Positions 34,361-43,865 of a stretch of DNA of 64,000 bases are shown in pieces (position 1 is the first letter of the stretch; each line of letters opens with the position of its first letter). A program made the position numbers and the translations under genes. Under the pieces are notes generated by a model. The model searched no databases. It was given only the letters and a program-made list of their open reading frames with translations, and was not told the DNA's origin. Origin of the DNA: GJ-E10 sp035625725 (GTDB lineage Bacteria; Pseudomonadota; Gammaproteobacteria; Burkholderiales; Burkholderiaceae_F); assembly GCA_035625725.1 (NCBI GenBank), contig DASPPB010000026.1, forward strand, positions 62,001 through 126,000, written 5' to 3'.

Positions 34361-36946
34361 TTGTGGCTGCAAGCCACGACGATCCGCCTTACCGTGTCCC
34401 AGAGTCTCTTTGAGTCCCAGCAGGATGCCACCGGCGCAGGCGCCGCCCTTGGGCTCGCGGTGCCTCCGACACCTGGTCACTATGACGAGTTGCGCGGCCC
34501 AGACGGAGCTTTGCGCCCCCCGTGGCGCGAATTTTTCGACAAACTTGGCACATCCGGCCTTGGCGATTTGCCGCGCCGCGAAATTTTGCTCAAGCGCCAG
34601 ATCCAAGAGCACGGCGTAACGTACAACGTCTACAGCGACGAGCACGGCGCGCCGCGGCGCTGGTCCTTGGAACTGCTGCCCTATATTGTCGGCTCGGAGG
34701 ACTGGCGAGTTATTGAGTCGGCCGTCGTGCAGCGCGCGGCTGTGCTGTCAGCCGTAATGCGCGATGTCTACGGCCCCAAAGAACTCATTCGCGAAGGTCT
34801 CCTGCCCCCGGCACTCGTGTTGGGCAGCCCGGGCTACTTGCGGTCCTTGCACGGCGTCGAACCGCCCGGCGGGATCTATCTGCACGTGGTGGCATTTGAC
34901 CTGGCGCGCGGACCGGACGGACGCTGGTGGGTACTCAGACACCGAACGCAGGCACCCTCGGGCTTGGGTTACGCGCTCGAGAACCGTCTCGTCGTATCGC
35001 GACTTTTCAGCGAAAACTTTGCGGCGATGCGGGTGCAGCGCTTGGCCGCGAGCTATCGCCGTTTGCTCGAGACACTCATGCGCCATGCGCCTCGGGACCG
35101 CGGCGAGTCCTCGGGGCCGCCACGGATCGTTTTGCTCACGCCGGGACGCTACAACGAAACATATTTTGAACAGGCGTATCTGGCCCACTATTTGGGTGTT
35201 GCGCTGGTTGAGGGCGAGGACCTGACCGTGCGCGAGGACCGACTGTATTTGAAGACGCTGCACGGACTCGAACGCGTGCACGCGGTAATCCGGCGCCTGG
35301 ACGATGTTTTTTGCGATCCTTTGGAATTGCGCGCGGATTCGGCGCTGGGGGTCCCGGGCCTGCTGCACGCCATCCGTCGCGGCCAGGTGCTGGTTGCCAA
35401 TGCCCTGGGTACGGCGTTTTTAGAATCGCCGGCCATCCATGGTTTTTTGCCGGCCGTGGCGCGGCGCTTGTTGGGCGAAGAACTGGTTCTGCCGCCACGC
35501 GATAGCTGGTGGTGCGGCGAGGCCGCGGCGCGCCAAAGGGCCTTTGCCACACTGCAAACCGCGCGCGTGCGCGCAACGTATCGCGGTTCGGAAGGCGAAC
35601 CGGCACTCACCCGTGGCACCGGTTTGTTGACGCTGTCGGAAGTTCGCGAGCACATCGAACAGTGTCCGGATGCGTTCACCATCCAGTCCTACCTGCCGTA
35701 CTCGAAGGCGACTTGCTGGAGCCAAAATGCACTCATTGCGCGCTCGGCGGTGCTGCGCGTGTACGTCATCGCCTCGGGCGACGGGGGCTGGCACGCCATG
35801 CCGGGGGGGCTCACCCGTATCGCCGAACGGCAAGACGAGGTATCGATGCAGCGCGGGGGCAGCAGCGCCGATACCTGGATCGTGACCGGCGAGGAGGTCA
35901 ATCCGTTCACCATGTTGCCCGATCGGCTCCGCGTCGATGACGTCATCTTCCGGCGGCGCATCGTGACGAGCCGCGCGGCGGAAAACCTCTTTTGGCTGGG
36001 CCGCTACAGCGAGCGCACCGATAACGCAGTGCGTGCCGCCCAGTCGATCCTCACCAACCTGCATTCCAGCAATCCCCTGCCCGAAGCCGTGCGGCTGGGC
36101 ATCGGGCGTGCGAGCGCGTCCTTGGGCCTGGTGCCGCCCGGCGCACCGCCGCCCGCGCCGGGACAGCGGGTCTTTGAACGCACAATGCTGCATGCGCTGG
36201 CAGATGACGAGGCCAGCAGTGTCGCGTTTGACCTGAGCGCGCTGGCCGGGGCGGCAGCACAGATCCGCGACCGCCTTGCTTTCGAGCACTGGCACCAGAT
36301 CACGGCCACCGTGGAACGCTACGCGGCATCGATGCGTCACGCCGACGACAAGCAGGCGCTGACGCTCGAGGACGCCTTGGGTGCGCTCGGCGGACTGGCG
36401 GTGGGACTCGGCGCCATAACCGGCGCGCAAGCCGACGGTATGACGCGCGACGACGGCTGGCGGCTGCTCGCGGTCGGCCGCCAGATCGAGCGCCTCATCT
36501 GCATGAGCCAGGTACTGCTTGCATTCGTCGAGACGACCTCCGTGCAGCACGAGCCGGGCTTTGACCTGCTGCTCGCGCTGTTTAACAGCACCATCACCTA
36601 TCGGTCGCGGTATCAGGGGCAACGGGATATGACAGCCTTGGTCGATCTGCTGGTGTTGGAAATCGACAATCCGCGCTCGCTGGCGTGCACTGTCGACTTG
36701 ATTGGTCGCGAGCTCAAGGAATTGTGCGCGACGACCGGTCAACGCATCGAGTGGAGCGAGCCTGAGCGATTTGCACGGCCCCGGCACCTGCTCTTGAGCG
36801 AGCTTTGTGCGCGTGACGGTGAGCCGTCTTGCACGCACCTGCCGAAGCTCGCGCGTGCGCTCATTGCGTCGGCCAGGTCCCTGTCCAACGACATCGGACT
36901 GCGCTTTTTCAGCCACTCCGAGTCGCTACGCAACCAAATCGTATGA
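34361..36946 (+). CDS. Fused circularly permuted ATP-grasp and alpha-E protein
   Basis: Up to 861 residues from a TTG at 34361 that directly follows the previous stop; a GTG at 34394 is an equally possible start and no clear ribosome site decides. Residues about 35-520 are the permuted ATP-grasp domain (GVTYNVYSDEHGAPRRWSLE, RIVLLTPGRYNETYFEQAYL, MQRGGSSADTWI). From about residue 530 there is an alpha-E domain (RAAENLFWLGRYSERTDNA). So one locus carries the same two modules both as separate genes (27535-29950) and as this fusion. The two ATP-grasp copies differ clearly in sequence and may act on different substrates. Confidence 0.88.
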   Translation: MWLQATTIRLTVSQSLFESQQDATGAGAALGLAVPPTPGHYDELRGPDGALRPPWREFFDKLGTSGLGDLPRREILLKRQIQEHGVTYNVYSDEHGAPRRWSLELLPYIVGSEDWRVIESAVVQRAAVLSAVMRDVYGPKELIREGLLPPALVLGSPGYLRSLHGVEPPGGIYLHVVAFDLARGPDGRWWVLRHRTQAPSGLGYALENRLVVSRLFSENFAAMRVQRLAASYRRLLETLMRHAPRDRGESSGPPRIVLLTPGRYNETYFEQAYLAHYLGVALVEGEDLTVREDRLYLKTLHGLERVHAVIRRLDDVFCDPLELRADSALGVPGLLHAIRRGQVLVANALGTAFLESPAIHGFLPAVARRLLGEELVLPPRDSWWCGEAAARQRAFATLQTARVRATYRGSEGEPALTRGTGLLTLSEVREHIEQCPDAFTIQSYLPYSKATCWSQNALIARSAVLRVYVIASGDGGWHAMPGGLTRIAERQDEVSMQRGGSSADTWIVTGEEVNPFTMLPDRLRVDDVIFRRRIVTSRAAENLFWLGRYSERTDNAVRAAQSILTNLHSSNPLPEAVRLGIGRASASLGLVPPGAPPPAPGQRVFERTMLHALADDEASSVAFDLSALAGAAAQIRDRLAFEHWHQITATVERYAASMRHADDKQALTLEDALGALGGLAVGLGAITGAQADGMTRDDGWRLLAVGRQIERLICMSQVLLAFVETTSVQHEPGFDLLLALFNSTITYRSRYQGQRDMTALVDLLVLEIDNPRSLACTVDLIGRELKELCATTGQRIEWSEPERFARPRHLLLSELCARDGEPSCTHLPKLARALIASARSLSNDIGLRFFSHSESLRNQIV

Positions 36947-37851
36947 CCCAGGAACTCATTGTCGAGCACGACACGGAGTATCACTACTCGTCTGCCGTTG
37001 GTTTCGCGCAGCACCTGGCACATTTGACTCCGCGATCGCTCGTCGGGCAGCAGGTGCAGGACTTCCGTCTGGAGATCGCCCCGCCTCCTGCCGGTGTCCA
37101 AACCGGTGCCGACTACTTTGGCAATCTGCGCACCTACTTTGCCCTGACCGCGGCGCACGAAGCACTGCGCGTGCGCACGCACTCTCGGGTGCGCCTGCAA
37201 CCGCGCTTCGGACACGTTGACGTCGGTGCGAGTCCCGCCTGGGAGGCGGTGCGCGCATCGCTGCAATATGTTGCCGGAGCACCCTACGCGGCAGCCTCGG
37301 AGTTTTGCTTTCGCTCGCCGCGCATTTCGCGCGATCCCGCGCTGGGCGCGTACGCTCGAGAATCCTTTGCTCCGGGCCGCCCGTTGCTCGAGGCGGCGCG
37401 CGACCTCATGCAGCGTATCCACAAAGATTTTCGCTTCGACGCGACCAGCACGGATGTGAGCACGCCGATGCTTGAAGCCTTTGCCGCCCGTGCCGGAGTT
37501 TGTCAGGACTTTACGCACGTGATGATCGGGTGTCTGCGTTCGCTTGGTCTGGCGGCGAGCTACGTGAGCGGATATCTGTGCCCCCAGCCGCGATCGGCAA
37601 CCGCGCCAAGCACAGCCGCCGATCCGACGCCAGTCGGGGCCGAGGCCTCGCATGCCTGGGTGTCGGTTTTCTGTCCCCGCTACGGGTGGGTGGAATTTGA
37701 CCCAACCAACAATGTAATTCCTTTGACGGGCCACGTTCGGCTGGCAATTGGGCGCGATTATGGCGATGTCGCGCCCTTGCGCGGTGTCGTTCAGGGCGGC
37801 GGCAAACATCAGTTGCGCGTTGCGGTGCGTGTCCGTGCCGCAACCGAATAG
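36943..37851 (+). CDS. Stand-alone transglutaminase-like protein
   Basis: A 302-residue protein beginning at an ATGA overlap with the fusion gene. It has the transglutaminase N-terminal domain (HDTEYHYSSAVGFAQHLAHL) and a core with Cys187 (GVCQDFTH), His237 (ASHAWVSVF) and Asp253 (EFDPTNN), all three catalytic residues present. No signal peptide is seen. It is the second transglutaminase of the locus and the last gene of the probable Anbu operon. It may be an amidase, peptidase or transferase acting on the product of the ATP-grasp enzymes. Confidence 0.9.
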   Translation: MTQELIVEHDTEYHYSSAVGFAQHLAHLTPRSLVGQQVQDFRLEIAPPPAGVQTGADYFGNLRTYFALTAAHEALRVRTHSRVRLQPRFGHVDVGASPAWEAVRASLQYVAGAPYAAASEFCFRSPRISRDPALGAYARESFAPGRPLLEAARDLMQRIHKDFRFDATSTDVSTPMLEAFAARAGVCQDFTHVMIGCLRSLGLAASYVSGYLCPQPRSATAPSTAADPTPVGAEASHAWVSVFCPRYGWVEFDPTNNVIPLTGHVRLAIGRDYGDVAPLRGVVQGGGKHQLRVAVRVRAATE

Positions 37852-37920
37852 AATCCAACGAAGTCGACGGCGGCGCGGCTGCTTCGCAAACCCGCGGTAC
37901 GGCCGTGTCGGATACGAGGA

Positions 37921-39012
37921 ATGAACATGCGGCGTCGTGGTTTTCTTTCGCGTGCCGGAGCCGGCATGGCGGCAGGCTGCTCCATCCTGGCAGCACCGGC
38001 CGTTGCAACCGAGCCGTCGGTACGCTGGCGTCTGGCGTCGAGTTTTCCCAAGAATTTGGACACCATATACGGAGCTGCCGAGCTTTTTGCACGCCAAATC
38101 TCCGTGATGAGCGAGGGCAAGTTCCAGATCTCGGTGCACGCGGCCGGAGAAATCACGCCCGCCTTTGGTGTGGTCGACGCTGTGCAGCAAGGCGCGGTCG
38201 AGTGCGCGCATACGGCGGCCTATTACTTCTTCGGCAAGGACGAGACCTTCGCCCTGAGTTGTTGCATTCCTTTTGGGCTGAATTCGCGGCAGACCTCGGC
38301 ATGGATGTATCACGGCAACGGCCTCACGCTGATGCGCGAGTTCTATCGCAACTACAACATCATCAACTTCCCAGCCGGCAATACCGGAGCGCAGATGGGA
38401 GGCTGGTTTCGCAAGGAAGTCAAGTCACTCGCCGACATGAAGGGGCTGAAGTTTCGCATTGGGGGTTTTGGCGGCCGCATTATCGAGCGCATCGGAGGCG
38501 TGCCGCAGAATATTCCGGGCGGCGACATTTACCCGGCGCTCGAGAAGGGGACGATCGACGCGGCCGAGTGGGTCGGCCCCTACGATGACTTGAAGCTCGG
38601 CTTTAACAAGATCGCGCAGCATTACTACTACCCCGGATGGTGGGAGGGCGGACCGCAGCTCGACTTGTTTGTAAACATCAAGGCATGGGAGGCACTGCCC
38701 TCGAGCTACAAGGCCATGGTCGAGTCGGCGGCGGCGCATTGCCACGTCGACATGCAGGCCAATTACGACGTGAAAAACCCTATTGCCCTGAAGCAACTCT
38801 ACGCAAGCGGCACGAAGTTGCACGCTTTTCCGCGCGACATGATGGAAGCCGCGTTCAAGACATCGATGCAGTACTACGATGAACTGTCGGCGAAGAACCC
38901 GTACTGGAGGAAGGTTTACCAGGACTACAACGTGTTTCGGCGCGACGAAAATCTCTGGTTTCGATTCGCCGAAGCGGGTTTCGACGAGTTCATGCAAGCG
39001 CAAAAGCTCTGA
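37921..39012 (+). CDS. TRAP transporter solute-binding protein, TakP-like
   Basis: A 363-residue DctP-family receptor. The N-terminus carries a Tat-type signal (RRRGFLSRAGAGMAAG), as many TRAP receptors do. The mature part closely follows the pattern of Rhodobacter TakP, a receptor for 2-oxo acids: WRLASSFPKNLDTIYG, NTGAQMGGWFRKE, GGDIYPALEKGTIDAAEWVG and PYDDLKLGF, then YYYPGWWEGG. A 2-oxoacid or related monocarboxylate ligand is likely. Its membrane subunits are encoded 1.2 kb away on the opposite strand, convergent with it, not in one operon. Confidence 0.9.
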   Translation: MNMRRRGFLSRAGAGMAAGCSILAAPAVATEPSVRWRLASSFPKNLDTIYGAAELFARQISVMSEGKFQISVHAAGEITPAFGVVDAVQQGAVECAHTAAYYFFGKDETFALSCCIPFGLNSRQTSAWMYHGNGLTLMREFYRNYNIINFPAGNTGAQMGGWFRKEVKSLADMKGLKFRIGGFGGRIIERIGGVPQNIPGGDIYPALEKGTIDAAEWVGPYDDLKLGFNKIAQHYYYPGWWEGGPQLDLFVNIKAWEALPSSYKAMVESAAAHCHVDMQANYDVKNPIALKQLYASGTKLHAFPRDMMEAAFKTSMQYYDELSAKNPYWRKVYQDYNVFRRDENLWFRFAEAGFDEFMQAQKL

Positions 39013-39179
39013 GCGCAGGTGCACGGCGCCGCGCACGGATTGCGACCGCGCGTATCCTCGCGTCCGAATCGACAGAGAATCGTGCCTGGCGAAGTGCTGC
39101 GCCAGTCCCGCATCGGTTGCGCGCCAGCCGAACGATCGCTGCGGCAAGCGCTCTAATCCGATGTAAAGGGGGTGCGACC

Positions 39180-39278
39180 ATGCTCACTCTGTACATCATT
39201 TTTGGACTCATCACTTTCGTGATTCCGGCGATATGCATTTTGGGCGATAACGTGCAGTGGAAGCGAGGAAAGAAATAG
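39180..39278 (+). CDS. Predicted 32-residue single-span membrane peptide
   Basis: An ATG preceded by an AAAGGGGG ribosome site about eight bases upstream opens a 32-codon frame. It encodes one hydrophobic helix (LTLYIIFGLITFVIPAICIL) followed by a basic tail (KRGKK), the design of small inner-membrane regulatory peptides. It lies 167 bases after the TakP-like gene on the same strand. No family is recognised. It could be a transporter accessory or a chance frame; the ribosome site and the amphipathic layout favour a real gene. Confidence 0.45.
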   Translation: MLTLYIIFGLITFVIPAICILGDNVQWKRGKK

Positions 39279-39583
39279 CTGCCGAACACGCAATCGCTGC
39301 GGGCTCGCGGGTGGCCCACTCGTGGTACTTCCGACGGTGGCGCGTGGGCTGCGTGGCGACGGACCGTCGCGCCCGCGACGAGGATCGGCGCCCAGGCAAA
39401 GGCTAGGCCCTGCGTCGGCGTGCGCCGGGCCCCTATAGGCAGTTACGGTCGCCTGCGTGCCAAATCTTGCGTCGCTACGAGAGCCGTGCGCCGGCACCGA
39501 CGCCAATGGCGGTCAAGCCGGCAATCGGGATCGGCCGCAAATGCCGCGCGCCAGCCGGCAGGTGCCAGAAGAACGCTTCCGAA
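39279..39583. other. Gene-free stretch of 305 bases
   Basis: It lies between the small membrane peptide and the end of the DUF4148 gene. The only clear structure is a perfect palindrome GCGACGG-A-CCGTCGC at 39356-39370, which could help terminate the converging transcripts. A minus-strand frame running past the DUF4148 stop reads as a plausible membrane-protein tail, but has no start and may be chance. Confidence 0.4.
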
Positions 39584-39967
39584 TTAATTTGCGCGGCCTG
39601 GCGCGCCCGAGTGCGCGAGGCTTCGGGCGGCCTCGCTGATCGGATATTCGCCCGGGAATAGTTCCCTTTTGCTCATGCCGCCGAAGCCACCGGCTTGGGT
39701 ACCTGTTTGTACTGCCTTGACAGCTTCAGCGCGGACCTCTGCGCGCGTGCTCGGCGGCCCGGTCAAATCCGAAGCCGGGTATAGCCACGGGAACATGCCG
39801 CGCGGGGCGATCTCGGGCTCGCCTTCGGACAGGGCACCAGCCTGCCGAGCCGCAGCTAACTCGGCTCGGACCCGATCGCGTGTGGTGTCGGAACCGGCCC
39901 AGGCCGATCCGCAGGTGAAGAGCAACACAATGCTGGCAATGCCAACGGTGCGATGGACTTGCTTCAT
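39584..39967 (-). CDS. DUF4148-family exported protein
   Basis: A 127-residue protein. The ATG at 39967 is chosen because GAGGAGA lies before it and a signal peptide follows at once (ending GSAWAGS). The mature protein holds the repeated TRDRVRAELAAARQAG and TRAEVRAEAVKAVQTG motifs of DUF4148, a family I associate with Burkholderiales and in which such helices recur. It is a small periplasmic protein of unknown function. It lies on the minus strand between the TRAP receptor and the TRAP permease genes. Confidence 0.82.
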   Translation of the reverse strand: MKQVHRTVGIASIVLLFTCGSAWAGSDTTRDRVRAELAAARQAGALSEGEPEIAPRGMFPWLYPASDLTGPPSTRAEVRAEAVKAVQTGTQAGGFGGMSKRELFPGEYPISEAARSLAHSGAPGRAN

Positions 39968-40256
39968 GGCAGTCTCCTCATGAGAGGAAAGATCCGAAAC
40001 ACCATCGGGGCACGGCGCGAGTACGCAGAGCAACTCCTTGGCACGGAGCGATGCCGCGGCTTGCGCCGCCGACGTTTTGAGCCTACTCGCGGCAAAAGCG
40101 CTTGGTAAGACGCGAAATACGTACGTGTTTTGACTCAGGACCCGAGACAGCAGTCCGTCTGTGCAGCGGCTTCGGATCCGCGGGTGCGCGGCAAAACGAG
40201 CAGGCGCAAAGAGAAGGTGTGAGAAGCGAAGCCGCGCCGACAGGCAAACCGCACAA

Positions 40257-41741
40257 TTACTTGCGCTGTGGCACGCCGCTGCGACGAAACAGTTCGTCCA
40301 GATTGCTGTCGTTGGGGGCCGAAGGGGCTTGGGGCGTCTCGATTTGGATTTTTTCCAGGTCGAGGTTTTTGGTTTTTTCCAAGAAAACCGTCACCGATTG
40401 GGGCACGAAGATCACGATGACGACGAGAATGAGCTGCATGCCAACCCAAGGCAGCGCACCCCAATAGATGTCGGGGGAGGAGACCGGTCGCGGGATTCGG
40501 CGTTCCTTGAAGAGGGAATCGGCGATTCCGCGCAAGTAAAACAGCGCGAAGCCAAACGGGGGATGCATGAAGCTCGTCTGCATGTTCACGCACAGCATCA
40601 CGCCAAACCAGATGAGGTCAATACCCATCTTCTCGGCAACCGGGCCGATCATCGGGATGATGATGAAGGCGATTTCGAAGAAATCCAAGAAAAACGCCAG
40701 GAAGAACACAAAGACGTTAATGAAGACCAGAAATCCAATCTGTCCACCAGGCAGGCTCGTGAGTTGTTGCTCGATCCAGCGCGCGCCATCGACGCCCTGA
40801 AAGACCAGTGAGAAGACGCGCGCGCCAATGAGAATGAAAACGACCATTGCCGTAATGCGCATAGTGCCGTGCATCGCATCGCGCAGCAGCGGCCAGGTGA
40901 GGCGTCCGTGCAGCCCGGCGAGCACCATGGCGCCGACCACACCCATCGCGCCGGCCTCGGTCGGAGTGCAGATGGCCGTTTCCATCCACGGTAGGCCGCC
41001 CATGCTGCCGAGAACCGCGAAGATCAGAATCGCGGAGGGAACGATGCCCCGCAGGCAGCGTGCCCACAGGCGCCAGCCCGTATGCGTGCGAGCCGACTTG
41101 TCGACACCCGGTACATCTTGCGGACGCAGGACTCCGAGCACAAACGTGTACAGCGCGAAAATCAGCACCTGCAAGAGGGACGGACCCCATGCGCCCTTGT
41201 ACATGTCGCCCACCGAGCGGCCCAGCTGGTCGGCCAGCACGACCAACACGAGAGACGGCGGCACGAGCTGGGTGATGGTGCCGGAGGCGGCCAAGACGCC
41301 GGTGGTGTAGCGCATGTTGTAGCCGTAGCGGATCATCACGGGCAGTGAAATCAGTGCCATGGCGATGATCTGGCCGGCCACGGTACCTGTGATGGCGCCC
41401 AAGATGAAGCCGACGATAATGACCGAGTAGCCCAGTCCGCCGCGCACCGTGCCAAAGAGCTGGCCCATCGAATCGAGCATGTCCTCGGCCAAACCGCATT
41501 TTTCCAAAATGCTGCCCATCATCGTAAAAAACGGAATGGCCAGCAGCAGGTCGTTGGACAGAATATTGAAGACGTTGAGGGGCAGGTTGATCAGAAAAGC
41601 CGGCTCGAACCACCCCATGGCGATCGCATAGGCGGCGCAGCCCATTCCCAATGCGGCAAGGGAGAAGGCCACCGGAAATCCGACGAGCATGATCACCACG
41701 AGCCCGGCGAACATCACCGGGGGGAAATTCTCAATACTCAC
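40257..41741 (-). CDS. TRAP transporter large permease, DctM family
   Basis: A 494-residue inner-membrane protein. The GTG at 41741 overlaps the DctQ stop (GTGA), so the longer open frame is not used. There are about 12-13 membrane helices, with family segments LLLAIPFFTMMGSILEKCG, GAITGTVAGQIIAMALISLP and TPTEAGAMGVVGAMV, plus a C-terminal extension after the last helix. It should be the sodium-driven translocation subunit of the 2-oxoacid TRAP system. It pairs with the DctQ gene upstream and probably with the TakP-like receptor on the other strand. Confidence 0.92.
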   Translation of the reverse strand: MSIENFPPVMFAGLVVIMLVGFPVAFSLAALGMGCAAYAIAMGWFEPAFLINLPLNVFNILSNDLLLAIPFFTMMGSILEKCGLAEDMLDSMGQLFGTVRGGLGYSVIIVGFILGAITGTVAGQIIAMALISLPVMIRYGYNMRYTTGVLAASGTITQLVPPSLVLVVLADQLGRSVGDMYKGAWGPSLLQVLIFALYTFVLGVLRPQDVPGVDKSARTHTGWRLWARCLRGIVPSAILIFAVLGSMGGLPWMETAICTPTEAGAMGVVGAMVLAGLHGRLTWPLLRDAMHGTMRITAMVVFILIGARVFSLVFQGVDGARWIEQQLTSLPGGQIGFLVFINVFVFFLAFFLDFFEIAFIIIPMIGPVAEKMGIDLIWFGVMLCVNMQTSFMHPPFGFALFYLRGIADSLFKERRIPRPVSSPDIYWGALPWVGMQLILVVIVIFVPQSVTVFLEKTKNLDLEKIQIETPQAPSAPNDSNLDELFRRSGVPQRK

Positions 41742-42277
41742 TGCAGCGGCTTTTCGTATTGCGCGTCCAGACCGCCTGCGCCGCGCAAGTACGCAACGCG
41801 CTTGATGATTTCCGCCAACGCCTGCAGGCAAACGAGGCCAAAGCCCAGGGGCAGCATCAGCATCGCTGGCCAGCGCAACAGACCTCCCGCGTTGGAGGAG
41901 ACTTCGCCGCTCACGAAAGTGCGCACAAAAATGGGCCAGGACAAGACGAACAAGATCGCCATGACAGGCAGCAGAAAACACGCAAGACCCAGAAGATCAA
42001 GAAGCACCGGAGCTCTACCGTGCAGGCGCGAATAAAAGATGTCGACGCGCACATGCTCATTGCGACGCAGTACATACGGCGCCCCGAGCATGACGGTCAC
42101 GGCGAAGAGGTACCATTGAATTTCGAGCCAGGCGTTGGAAGAGACGTCCAGTGCGTAGCGGATCACGGCGTTGCCCGCGCTAATCAGGCAGGCGGCCAGT
42201 ACGGCAAACGCGGCTACCCACGCGAGCTTGTCGCTAATCCAGTCGACAACGCGGCAAAAGACGAGCAGCTGCTTCAT
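41738..42277 (-). CDS. TRAP transporter small permease, DctQ family
   Basis: A 179-residue protein with four membrane helices. Typical features are NAWLEIQWYLFAVTVMLGA after the second helix, and LRRNEHVRVDIFYSRL. It forms the membrane complex with the DctM protein encoded directly downstream (4-base overlap). The C-terminal stretch lengthens the last cytoplasmic tail slightly compared with most DctQ proteins. Confidence 0.9.
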   Translation of the reverse strand: MKQLLVFCRVVDWISDKLAWVAAFAVLAACLISAGNAVIRYALDVSSNAWLEIQWYLFAVTVMLGAPYVLRRNEHVRVDIFYSRLHGRAPVLLDLLGLACFLLPVMAILFVLSWPIFVRTFVSGEVSSNAGGLLRWPAMLMLPLGFGLVCLQALAEIIKRVAYLRGAGGLDAQYEKPLQ

Positions 42278-42308
42278 GCGGGCAACGGTAGCACGCGGGA
42301 TTTTGCGC

Positions 42309-43865
42309 CTAGCAGCCGCCAGAGCTCGGTGCGATCACTCCCGCCGCGATGGCCGATACGGCCCCATGCGGTACGGGGGTGCGCAACTCGACGGGCGCCT
42401 GCAGGCGTTGCGCAAATTGCGCGCCGATTTGCTGCTGCGCTGGTTGCTCGGGCCGCCACAAAACCAGAGCACCGCAGCGGGCAAGTTGCTCATCGCTGAT
42501 CCAGGGCGCCTGGCTGCGGTCCCCGTCGGGCAGGACCGCCGGATGTGTGGGCAGTTCCAGCGCGATCGCTCCTGCCTCCCAGTCCGGGCCAATGACGATC
42601 GTCAGGCGGCCGTCCGTGTTGGCTTGCCAGTGGGCAAGCGCCAAGGCGGCCAGAGGCTGCGCGGCAAAGGAGTGATGAAAGCCGGGCTCGCGAGTCGCGA
42701 CGACGACATTCCATACGAGCGCGGCCGCATGCACGCTCAGAACCGCCATGAGGCCGATTCGGGGTCCGGGGCGGTTTTGCTTGCGCAACAGCGTGACGGC
42801 GTACAGCGGCAGGAGCAGCGTTGTCGAGGCTCCCCAGTGGTTTTGCGGCGCAACCCCGACCAAGAGGACCAGTGCAAGCACTGTGGCTAGAGGCATGAGC
42901 GCCAGGATCGCGAGCGCAAGCTGCTGTGGCGCTGGCGTCTCGGCGCGTTGTGGCTCACGTTCCGCCACATTGGCCGCTCGCCGATTGCGCTGCGCACGTT
43001 CGATGAAAACCGCCATTGCAAGGGCGATCAGCGCCGGGGCGAGCCGTCCGAGCTGCTGGGCGACAAAGCCCGCCGAGTGGAGCAGCCGCTCGCCCGCGGG
43101 AAGGCCGGCGAGCAGACTGTGGCCCGCGTAGGCAAAGGTGGAAAACTCGTGGCGCTCCAGCCACAAGAGGTGTGGCACCAGCGGAAGCGCCGTCACGAGC
43201 CCGCAGAGCGCGACGTGGCGCCAAAACCGCGGGCGACGCCACGAACCGGATATCCCCAGCGCCAGGGCGCTCGCGGCAATGATGATTGCCATCTGGTACT
43301 TCGTGAGCAGTCCAAAAGCCTGGGCGATTCCCAGCAAAGCCCAGGGCACTACGGTCCCCCCGGCGGCTTGTTCGTCCCGAATGATGCGCAGCACGGCCCA
43401 GGCGCTCGCGGCCACGAAGGGGAGCATCACCGTGTTATGGTTCAGAAAAGAGCCGCGACCCATGAGGTAATAATCGGCACTGCTCAGCAAAACGGCGAGC
43501 AGGGCGTCGTCGTGGTCCAGCACAAGTAGCGCACAGCGCCACAACACGATCAGGGTCGCACCGACGCACGCCATCGCAAGGGCGTAGGTGAGAAAGGCGC
43601 TGCGCCCGAAGACGGCAATGCCCGCGTACAAGAGCCAAGTGGGCAACGGCGGGTGCTTGAAATATCCCCATTGCAGGGCGTGCGCCCAATTGAGCTGCTC
43701 GACGTTGTCCGCATGGGGGACGCTTTGCAGCAGCGCGGGCAGCGCGCTCCAAAGCAGCACGACAAAGGCGACGAACCCGAGCAGCAAAAGGCCATGCCCA
43801 GAGTCCTGGGCGCGGTCGTGGTTGCAGATCACCGGATCGGCTGCTCGAACGTGCTCATCGAGCAC
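42309..43865 (-). CDS. GT-C membrane glycosyltransferase, ArnT/PMT-like
   Basis: A 518-residue polytopic membrane protein of the PMT_2 (GT39/GT83) type. The first periplasmic loop holds the acidic catalytic region PHADNVEQLNWAHALQWG, followed by the KHPPLPTWL motif, and about 10-12 helices follow. Such enzymes transfer a sugar from a polyprenyl-phosphate donor to lipid A, another lipid or a protein in the periplasm. The acceptor is unknown here. Its start overlaps the end of the iminopeptidase gene by 11 bases, so the two are probably co-transcribed. Confidence 0.82.
   Translation of the reverse strand: MLDEHVRAADPVICNHDRAQDSGHGLLLLGFVAFVVLLWSALPALLQSVPHADNVEQLNWAHALQWGYFKHPPLPTWLLYAGIAVFGRSAFLTYALAMACVGATLIVLWRCALLVLDHDDALLAVLLSSADYYLMGRGSFLNHNTVMLPFVAASAWAVLRIIRDEQAAGGTVVPWALLGIAQAFGLLTKYQMAIIIAASALALGISGSWRRPRFWRHVALCGLVTALPLVPHLLWLERHEFSTFAYAGHSLLAGLPAGERLLHSAGFVAQQLGRLAPALIALAMAVFIERAQRNRRAANVAEREPQRAETPAPQQLALAILALMPLATVLALVLLVGVAPQNHWGASTTLLLPLYAVTLLRKQNRPGPRIGLMAVLSVHAAALVWNVVVATREPGFHHSFAAQPLAALALAHWQANTDGRLTIVIGPDWEAGAIALELPTHPAVLPDGDRSQAPWISDEQLARCGALVLWRPEQPAQQQIGAQFAQRLQAPVELRTPVPHGAVSAIAAGVIAPSSGGC

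Noticed and set aside
39480..39590. Minus-strand frame past the DUF4148 stop that reads like a membrane-protein C-terminus
   Set aside because: No start codon or upstream gene supports it, and it overlaps the end of DUF4148 in another frame; it could be a remnant but cannot be supported.
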